Origin: a virus
IMG/VR virus record: IMGVR_UViG_3300042889_000925
Location: 1-35,133 of that record
Length of the DNA stretch: 35,133 nucleotides
Direction: 5' to 3' (one strand)
Made by a program: the position numbers and the translations under genes. Position 1 is the first letter of the stretch. The number at the start of each line of letters is the position of its first letter. This document shows, piece by piece, positions 30,858-35,133 of this stretch. The notes under the pieces were generated by a model, which had not been told where the DNA came from, did not search any database, and saw only the letters and a list, made by a program, of their open reading frames with translations.

Positions 30858-31091
30858 ATGAAAACGAATTTAGACTTAGCAACGAAATTGCACTACGAAT
30901 TAAATTTAGACAATTTTTTTAACGTAGAAATAACTAAACAAAAAGTATTGTTAATTGGTTATTATAACAGTCATTTAGAACGAATACTATTTGATAAAGG
31001 TTACCAATTATTATGGAGTGATGAGATGAAAAATTATAGATTTCAAAATGAAATAATATCAATTGTTTTAGCGGAGCCTTCGATTATATGA
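30858..31091 (+). CDS. Hypothetical protein
   Basis: This is a 77-residue protein of unknown function, starting one base after the previous stop (TAAGATG). A longer frame to an ATG at 30783 would overlap the upstream gene by 74 nt in another frame and is less likely. The sequence mixes helices with a beta-like stretch (KQKVLLIGYYNSHLERILF). It overlaps the zinc-ribbon gene by ATGA. Confidence 0.58.
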   Translation: MKTNLDLATKLHYELNLDNFFNVEITKQKVLLIGYYNSHLERILFDKGYQLLWSDEMKNYRFQNEIISIVLAEPSII

Positions 31092-31396
31092 CTAGACAAT
31101 GCACACAATGTAAGACGGTTAAAAATTTAAATGTACTTAACTTTTTACAAGGAAAAAATAGACATAATACAGGTGAAAAACAATATTTCTCATATAGATG
31201 CCGAAAATGTCACTATAAAAATGAAGTACAATTACGCAAAGATAGAAGGAATGTAATTAAACCTAGTAAAGGAATGCACTACATTAGGCAAGCTGTTATA
31301 GGTCATAAGGAAGAACCTTATTTTGAAGGAGAAAATTATGAATATATTGCACCAACATTAACAGAAATACTTAAAGAATATGAATTACATAACTAA
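31088..31396 (+). CDS. Zinc-ribbon protein
   Basis: The 102-residue product has two CxxC pairs, C5/C8 (CTQC) and C38/C41 (CRKC), separated by about 30 residues, a four-cysteine zinc site. A basic segment (NEVQLRKDRRNVIK) follows. It resembles the zinc-binding N-terminus of phage HNH endonucleases but lacks an HNH motif in the remaining 50 residues, so it may be a DNA-binding adaptor or a truncated nuclease. Confidence 0.66.
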   Translation: MTRQCTQCKTVKNLNVLNFLQGKNRHNTGEKQYFSYRCRKCHYKNEVQLRKDRRNVIKPSKGMHYIRQAVIGHKEEPYFEGENYEYIAPTLTEILKEYELHN

Positions 31397-31514
31397 ATTA
31401 GTGGAAGAATTATTTGTCTACAAAACAAATGAAAATATTTTAAAATATATAAAAGAACAAAAAATACTATCATTAATTCAAAATCCAAAATTTAAAACAG
31501 ATGAAAACAATTAA
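31380..31514 (+). CDS. Hypothetical 44-residue protein
   Basis: An ATG 17 nt before the upstream stop opens a 44-codon frame ending 14 nt inside the next small gene. The product is lysine-, glutamate- and isoleucine-rich (VEELFVYKTNENILKYIKEQ), likely helical, unknown. Overlap on both sides supports coding. Confidence 0.45.
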   Translation: MNYITKLVEELFVYKTNENILKYIKEQKILSLIQNPKFKTDENN

Positions 31515-31614
31515 AATAGACAAGACAACTTACTACATTCACTATGAAAGCCTTGAATATTATTTAGTAAGTATAAAAAAAGATAGTAGTAAATTTAAAA
31601 TAGATAAAAAATGA
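31501..31614 (+). CDS. Hypothetical 37-residue protein
   Basis: This 37-codon frame starts inside the previous small gene and ends in an exact ATGA overlap with the exported-protein gene at 31611. The peptide is basic and tyrosine-rich (KTTYYIHYESLEYYLVSIKK). The ATGA junction is the main reason to call it. Function unknown. Confidence 0.48.
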   Translation: MKTIKIDKTTYYIHYESLEYYLVSIKKDSSKFKIDKK

Positions 31615-32060
31615 AAAGAATAATTTTAACAGTAGGAGGATTAATTTTGGCGAACGTGTCAATAGCACAATGGACAAATAAAAGTGTAAATAATGGATTT
31701 GATGACCCATATAAAATATGTCACACCAAAGAAAATAATGGAGCGATTTTAAAACTTGAAAATGTAGATGGTGAAGTTTCTTTATATTTACAAGGTGGTT
31801 ACTTTTGTGATGAAAACCCTTCCGTAGATATTTCATTAATGGTTAATAGTGAATGGAAAAAATATAGTACAGTAGGAACAAAAAGCGAAGATAGTAAAGC
31901 AATTTTTTTAATTGATGACATAAATATAAGTAATGCAATTTTAGACTTTTTAAATGCAACCTCTATTAAAATTAGAGTAAATGAAAGTTACTGCGAAAAT
32001 GAATACTATCAATTCAATATGTCAGGTAGTACATCAGCCTATAATTTTATTAAAAACTAA
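31611..32060 (+). CDS. Secreted protein with signal peptide
   Basis: This 149-residue protein begins with a classical Sec signal: basic MKR, a hydrophobic core (IILTVGGLILANV) and an A-x-A-like end at SIA (17-19), with cleavage expected before Q20. The mature part is beta-rich and contains cysteines at the end of KICHTK and near YFCDEN and SYCENE. I do not recognise the fold. An exported phage protein in a Gram-negative host may alter the envelope, for instance to block infection by related phages, but no receptor or inhibitor motif is visible. Confidence 0.7.
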   Translation: MKRIILTVGGLILANVSIAQWTNKSVNNGFDDPYKICHTKENNGAILKLENVDGEVSLYLQGGYFCDENPSVDISLMVNSEWKKYSTVGTKSEDSKAIFLIDDINISNAILDFLNATSIKIRVNESYCENEYYQFNMSGSTSAYNFIKN

Positions 32061-32063
32061 GAA

Positions 32064-32393
32064 ATGACTAAGCAAGAAAAAAAACTAAAAAAGCAAATTG
32101 AAACGGAATTAAGAAACAAAGAATTTGCCAAAAATAAAGAATATTACGATAGTTTAATGGGTATAATTGTGACTTGGACACCTTTGTATTTAGAATACTT
32201 TGAGGAGCTTAACAGCGTAATGCCAGAGTTTTTTACAAATGACGTGATTAAAGTAGTTGAACGAAATGCAAATAGTTTATATTGGAGAAATTCAAAGGAA
32301 GACAAAGCGGAATTAGCTCAGGAACATACAGACAATTTAAAAGAATTTAGAGCAATTATAGAGCAATCATTTAAACTAAAAGCAAAAATATAA
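32064..32393 (+). CDS. Hypothetical helical protein
   Basis: This 109-residue protein is mostly helical and highly charged (KKLKKQIETELRNKEFAKNK), with a central aromatic stretch (TWTPLYLEYFEELN). Function unknown. It starts 3 nt after the exported-protein gene and shares its last base with the next start (TAATG). Confidence 0.62.
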   Translation: MTKQEKKLKKQIETELRNKEFAKNKEYYDSLMGIIVTWTPLYLEYFEELNSVMPEFFTNDVIKVVERNANSLYWRNSKEDKAELAQEHTDNLKEFRAIIEQSFKLKAKI

Positions 32394-32503
32394 TGGAAAC
32401 AATAACAAAAATAAAATCATACTATAAAGATTATAAAGATTATGATAAATTTATAGATGCTTGTTTTAAGCTAAAAGAAAAAGGAAATGTAAATGACATT
32501 TAA
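32393..32503 (+). CDS. Hypothetical 36-residue peptide
   Basis: The ATG overlaps the upstream stop (TAATG) and the frame runs 36 codons. The peptide contains a repeat-like KDYKDYDKF. The reading frame stays open beyond the TAA for another 66 codons, so this could be the first part of a longer disrupted gene, but the frameshift reading described for 32493-32704 fits better. Confidence 0.4.
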   Translation: METITKIKSYYKDYKDYDKFIDACFKLKEKGNVNDI

Positions 32504-32704
32504 ATTAGAAGATTTATCTACTATCATTTTAAAAACAATATTTTTTTATATCGAAATTGTGATTTTCAAACATTAAAAAAAAGATTTAAAATTGAACTTA
32601 GAAATTCTGAAGTGCAAGTTTTAAATTATGACTATGAAAATTATGTAAAATCAATAAAAAATGCAAGTAAATATAGAATGATATTAATGGAATATAAATT
32701 ATGA
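32493..32704 (+). pseudogene. Frameshifted gene at a T7 run (about 70 residues if repaired)
   Basis: The ATG at 32493 opens MTFKLEDLSTIILKTIFF but stops after 27 codons. The -1 frame then reads on through coding-like sequence (FQTLKKRFKIELRNSEVQVL) to a TGA at 32702-32704, which overlaps the next ATG at 32701 in the genome's usual ATGA style. One added T in the seven-T run at 32541-32547 would join the two into a continuous protein. This may be a sequencing indel, a real mutation or programmed slippage. Confidence 0.55.
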
Positions 32705-32925
32705 CACTATACCAAGAAATTAAATACGAAAATTACGTCAAACGTAAATCATTAATTACAAATAAACATAGACTAGCTTATATGCGAAATAAAGACTTTA
32801 AAACTTTATTCTGTAAGTCAAGTATGATAAGAGCTAGAATAGTCTTAAAACATTGTAAAAAGGAATACTTTGGCTATTCAATAAGTAATTACAGAAAAAA
32901 ATATGTGAATAATGAAGAAAATTAA
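32701..32925 (+). CDS. Hypothetical basic protein
   Basis: This 74-residue protein is strongly basic (FKTLFCKSSMIRARIVLKHC, YRKKYVNN), suggestive of nucleic-acid binding, with no named motif. It starts by ATGA overlap with the frameshifted gene and overlaps the methyltransferase start by 14 nt, so its translation may be coupled to that of the enzyme. Confidence 0.6.
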   Translation: MTLYQEIKYENYVKRKSLITNKHRLAYMRNKDFKTLFCKSSMIRARIVLKHCKKEYFGYSISNYRKKYVNNEEN

Positions 32926-33556
32926 AGTATTAAATTTATACGCTTGTTTAGGTGGTAATAGATTGCTTTGGAAGGATTGCGATGTTACAGCGGTTGAATT
33001 AGATCCAGAACTAGCAAGAATGTATCAAGAACGTTTTCCAAATGATAAAGTAATTGTAAAAGATGCTCATCAATATTTGTTAGATCATTACAAAGAATTT
33101 GACTTTATATGGAGTTCGCCACCCTGCCCTACTCATAGTAAGATCAATATTAGCCAATATACACGTGAAAGTTGGAAGCCTCATTTTCCTGACATGAAAT
33201 TATATGAAGAAATACTTTTTTTAAAACATTATTTTAAAGGTAAATTTGTTGTTGAAAACGTTATACCGTACTATGAACCTTTAATACCTGCTACTAAAAG
33301 AGGTAGACATTTATATTGGTCTAATTTTAACATACCAAATTTCAAAGAAAGAGATGCTAAAATAAGAGAATGGCAATTGCCACAATTAGAAGCTCATCAT
33401 AAAATTGATTTAAGTAGTTATAATGGTAAACAAAATAAACGTAAAATAGGAAGGAATTTAGTAGACTATGAAGCTGGAAATACTATTTATAATTCTATGA
33501 GAGGAATTGAAGAAAGTAATAAAAATAACCAAGTTTCAATTTTTGATCAATTATAA
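32912..33556 (+). CDS. Cytosine-C5 DNA methyltransferase
   Basis: This 214-residue protein has the C5-methyltransferase motifs in order: a SAM-binding LNLYACLGGNR at 7-17 (motif I, replacing the usual DxFxGxG), AVELDPELA at 27-35 (motif II), the catalytic SSPPCPTHS with nucleophile C72, VVENV at 113-117 (ENV motif VI), and RGRHLYW at 130-136, the place of motif VIII. A closing EAGN/SMRGI segment (188-199) fits motif X. It is shorter than restriction-type enzymes, leaving a small target-recognition region, so sequence specificity is unclear. It would supply the 5-methylcytosine used by the TET/JBP enzyme. No restriction partner is adjacent. Confidence 0.84.
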   Translation: MKKIKVLNLYACLGGNRLLWKDCDVTAVELDPELARMYQERFPNDKVIVKDAHQYLLDHYKEFDFIWSSPPCPTHSKINISQYTRESWKPHFPDMKLYEEILFLKHYFKGKFVVENVIPYYEPLIPATKRGRHLYWSNFNIPNFKERDAKIREWQLPQLEAHHKIDLSSYNGKQNKRKIGRNLVDYEAGNTIYNSMRGIEESNKNNQVSIFDQL

Positions 33557-33577
33557 TTTATAAACGAATAAACATTC

Positions 33578-33607
33578 AAGCCAGTCATTAATTTGATTGG
33601 CTTTTTT
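33578..33607 (+). terminator. Hairpin terminator after the methyltransferase
   Basis: AAGCCAGTCA at 33578-33587 pairs with TGATTGGCTT at 33594-33603 with one wobble, around a 6-nt loop, followed by Ts to 33607. It ends the accessory unit and precedes a lipoprotein frame by 17 bp. Confidence 0.78.
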
Positions 33608-33623
33608 ATTACCTTTACATTCT

Positions 33624-33782
33624 ATGAAATACCTTATACTTTTACTACTATTTTCCTGCTCAACTTTGCCAATTCATCAAGCTAATTTAGTTCAACAACA
33701 AAAAACAATGCTACAATTTGACCAAAAAAGTAGGAACGAACAGCAGAAAATTAGAGATAGCAGAAAAAAACACTATTTATAA
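33624..33782 (+). CDS. Small lipoprotein (candidate outer-membrane protein)
   Basis: From the ATG at 33624 the protein is 52 residues. A hydrophobic signal segment (LILLLLF) is followed by a lipobox-like L-F-S-C with C12, then a short polar tail rich in Q, K and R. Small phage lipoproteins may act as outer-membrane spanins, superinfection-exclusion factors or lysis regulators. No i-spanin partner is evident. Only a poor promoter-like TACCTTTA lies 14 nt upstream. An in-frame TTG at 33597 lies inside the terminator and is unlikely. Confidence 0.55.
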   Translation: MKYLILLLLFSCSTLPIHQANLVQQQKTMLQFDQKSRNEQQKIRDSRKKHYL

Positions 33783-33815
33783 TTAATCTAAATAAGAAAA
33801 GAAAAAGGTACATTT

Positions 33816-34143
33816 CGTAAAAAGTTTAGTAAAAACGTAAAAAGTTTTAGCTATTTATAAAAAAGATTTTACGGTCTCAAACTCAATGATAGTAAGTGTT
33901 TAGATACAAAACGTAAAAAGTTTAACAAAAAAAAGGTATATTAGTTTTTTTCTTTGTGAAAATATTTTTCTAAAAAAAATCAAAAACTTTTTACGTTTTG
34001 GCTTTAATACATTGTAAGTCAATTACTTAATACCGTAAAAAGTTGTTTTTAAGATTTTACGGTAAAAAACATAAGTAACTATAAATTAACATTTTAACCC
34101 GTAAAAAGTTACGTAAAAAGTTTAAGTAAAAACGTAAAAAGTT
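33816..34143. repeat. Iteron-like array, candidate replication origin
   Basis: CGTAAAAAGTT occurs on the + strand at 33816, 33836, 33912, 34034, 34100, 34112 and 34133, and once on the - strand at 33985-33995. Shorter TTTTACGGT segments occur at 33867-33875 and 34055-34063. Two pairs form inverted repeats: 33907-33923 with 33984-34000 (17 bp perfect), and 34031-34040 with 34055-34064 (10 bp). The stretch 33783-34316 has no gene before the lipoprotein at 34317. Iterons in AT-rich DNA next to the replication helicase unit suggest a replication origin. A repressor-operator or packaging site is possible. Confidence 0.65.
33907..34000. repeat. 17-bp perfect inverted repeat within the iteron region
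   Basis: CAAAACGTAAAAAGTTT at 33907-33923 is the exact reverse complement of 33984-34000. The 60 nt between are very A/T-rich (runs of A8 and T7). Each arm holds one iteron core, so the site could form a cruciform or bind a dimeric initiator. Confidence 0.72.
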
Positions 34144-34177
34144 CTTATTTAGAATTAATATAAATAACAAATAAATG

Positions 34178-34207
34178 TTGTAGATTAAATATATTTGATT
34201 ATCTTTG
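34178..34207 (+). promoter_or_regulatory. Bacteroidota-type promoter for the replication/hypermodification unit
   Basis: TTG at 34178-34180, 19 nt, then TATCTTTG at 34200-34207. A second -7-like TATATTTG overlaps at 34190-34197 but has no suitable -33. Transcription should start near 34214, just before the structured leader. This promoter appears to drive the genes to 6218 across the circle join. Confidence 0.75.
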
Positions 34208-34213
34208 TTAACG

Positions 34214-34316
34214 GAACGGTCAAATCCATATAAAGAAATTTTTAGAAAATCCTTATTAAAGAAGCTGTTTGACCGTGGCTTTTTAATAGGGATTTTCGCA
34301 TTTTAAACGGTTAAGT
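34214..34316 (+). ncRNA. Structured leader RNA with interleaved helices (possible translational switch)
   Basis: From the predicted start, ACGGTCAAA (34216-34224, A1) can pair with TTTGACCGT (34268-34276, A2). A2 lies in the 12-nt loop of a long hairpin whose arms are 34245-34265 and 34278-34297: 20 pairs, one G-T and one bulged G. A third segment, ACGGTTAAG (34307-34315, A3), just before the ATG at 34317, can also pair with A2 (9 pairs, two wobbles). A1 or A3 could thus compete for the loop, exposing or hiding the start codon. This is inference from complementarity. A DNA-level role or an H-type pseudoknot is also possible. Confidence 0.6.
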
Positions 34317-34484
34317 ATGAAAAAAGTAGTAGTAGTAGTAGTATTAACAACTTTATCTAGTTGTTATAAAAGAGAAACCAATCCAATGGTTTTAAAAAAT
34401 GTATCGTACACAATTGAAACAACAGTTTTAAATGATGGAACGACATTAACAGTAGTAAATAACCCTAAAGTAAAAAACAATTAA
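34317..34484 (+). CDS. Small lipoprotein with valine repeat signal
   Basis: This 55-residue protein starts right after the structured leader. Its signal segment has six valines encoded by (GTA)6 at 34326-34343, followed by LTTLSSC with lipobox L-S-S-C and C16. The mature part is about 40 residues (YKRETNPMVLKNVSYTIE). It is probably an envelope lipoprotein, a typical superinfection-exclusion candidate, at the head of the replication unit. The trinucleotide run may vary in length without shifting the frame. It is one base from the next gene. Confidence 0.65.
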   Translation: MKKVVVVVVLTTLSSCYKRETNPMVLKNVSYTIETTVLNDGTTLTVVNNPKVKNN

Positions 34485-34485
34485 G

Positions 34486-34860
34486 ATGGAAGAAAGTAAA
34501 GAAAAAAGTATTAATGAGTTTGGTAAATTAGTATTTGACGTATTATGGAATAAAAAATCTAAAAATAAAAAAGTATTAAATAAATTAAAAGATTTAATAA
34601 ATAACAAAACAAAATTAGATTTCAAAAAGGAAGAGTTTATAAATGCATTTTTCTTTGATGACAGTTTGTTTCAACCAAAACTAATTGAACATTTTGATCA
34701 TATAGAAATGTTTGAATTAACATTTTTTGAAGATAGTTATGATGCAGTTATAATGGATAATGATTTTACAGTAATTATTTTATTAGAAGAAAGAATAGCT
34801 GATTTTCATTTATTATTAGATAATAATTATGGAATTGATAATGTTGTAAGTTATAAATAA
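34486..34860 (+). CDS. Hypothetical acidic protein
   Basis: This is a 124-residue protein of unknown function. An N-terminal basic helix (NKKSKNKKVLNKLKDLINNK) is followed by an acidic, aromatic C-terminal half (EMFELTFFEDSYDAVIMD, LLEERIADFHLLL). It starts one base after the lipoprotein stop and precedes the replication helicase by 8 nt, so it could be a helicase partner. Confidence 0.62.
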   Translation: MEESKEKSINEFGKLVFDVLWNKKSKNKKVLNKLKDLINNKTKLDFKKEEFINAFFFDDSLFQPKLIEHFDHIEMFELTFFEDSYDAVIMDNDFTVIILLEERIADFHLLLDNNYGIDNVVSYK

Positions 34861-34868
34861 TAAAAGAT

Positions 34869-35133
34869 ATGAACGATAATAATTTAGAGCCATTTTACAC
34901 CGCAAGTCAAGACGGTAAATTATCCTTAGACAACTATAATTTTAAAAGATTTTTAGAAGTAAACAACTTTTTTAAATGCAAACCAAATGATCAAAGTTCA
35001 TTTAATATTATTAAAAAGAATGATATATTTTTAGAGATAAAAGATGATTTTGAGGTTAAAGATTTTGTATTAAATTACGTTGAGAATGAAATACAAAGTA
35101 AACCTGTTTATAATTTGATGACTTCAAAAACTA
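34869..35133 (+). CDS. SF3/D5-like (primase-)helicase, N-terminal part; continues at base 1
   Basis: This ATG opens the N-terminal 88 codons of the helicase described at 1-1376. Joining 35133 to base 199 of the circle gives one uninterrupted 480-residue frame. The N-terminal sequence (NNLEPFYTASQDGKLSLDNY) is typical of the start of phage D5-like proteins. It lies 8 nt after the preceding gene. Confidence 0.88.
   Translation, partial: MNDNNLEPFYTASQDGKLSLDNYNFKRFLEVNNFFKCKPNDQSSFNIIKKNDIFLEIKDDFEVKDFVLNYVENEIQSKPVYNLMTSKT
34936..35133. repeat. Terminal direct repeat, right copy
   Basis: Same 198 bases as 1-198, with T at 35006 in place of C at 71. See the left copy. Confidence 0.95.

Noticed and set aside
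32393-32704. A stop-codon read-through product joining 32393-32503 with 32504-32704
   Set aside because: A single-base frameshift in the T7 run at 32541 joins a better start (ATG 32493) to the same second part and keeps both ATGA/overlap junctions natural, so read-through is the weaker explanation.
1-35133. Integrase, repressor, tRNA or CRISPR array
   Set aside because: I looked for tyrosine/serine recombinase motifs, cI-like proteins, tRNA TTCGA arms and spaced direct repeats and found none that hold up; absence by eye is not proof.

Overview
The window is an almost complete, circularly permuted genome of a tailed phage that infects a member of the Bacteroidota, most likely a Flavobacteriia-type host. 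Bases 1-198 recur at 34936-35133 with one mismatch, so the sequence closes into a circle of about 34,935 bp. Every convincing gene is on the + strand. The DNA is very AT-rich, start codons lack Shine-Dalgarno sequences but follow A/T-rich tracts, and the four best promoters have the Bacteroidota form TTG-N18/19-TAnnTTTG. A long tape measure protein without a tail sheath points to siphovirus-like morphology. I saw no integrase, lysogeny repressor, tRNA or CRISPR, so a virulent life style is the simplest reading.

Paired hairpin terminators and promoters split the circle into four inferred transcription units. Unit 1 starts at P34178, crosses the circle junction and ends at the hairpin 6204-6239. 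It holds a structured leader RNA, a small lipoprotein, an SF3-type (primase-)helicase, an SF2 helicase, a VRR-NUC nuclease, a MazG-like enzyme, small unknown genes, and a three-gene block: ParB-like protein, TET-associated glycosyltransferase and TET/JBP dioxygenase. Unit 2 starts at P6223 and ends at the hairpin 27437-27471. It is the late region: RadC-like protein, terminase, tail genes with the tape measure, a first fibre, ClpP-like prohead protease, major capsid protein, portal, head-tail connector, a second fibre, and the lysis genes (holin candidate and M15 endolysin). Unit 3 (P27496 to 30139) holds the ERF single-strand annealing protein and a DUF3127-type single-strand binding protein. 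Unit 4 (P30161 to 33607) is a run of small accessory genes ending in a cytosine-C5 DNA methyltransferase.

The most interesting system is a predicted DNA hypermodification pathway. The unit 4 methyltransferase would make 5-methylcytosine, the TET/JBP enzyme would oxidise it to 5-hydroxymethylcytosine, and the glycosyltransferase would attach a sugar, with the ParB-like protein as a possible accessory. This would protect phage DNA from host nucleases.

The 33.8-34.3 kb region is the main non-coding stretch. It holds eight copies of an iteron-like 11-mer (CGTAAAAAGTT), a candidate replication origin. Next to it is a promoter whose predicted transcript begins with an interleaved structure: a 20-bp hairpin whose loop can pair either with the 5' end of the RNA or with the bases just before the next start codon. 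That arrangement looks like an undescribed translational switch.
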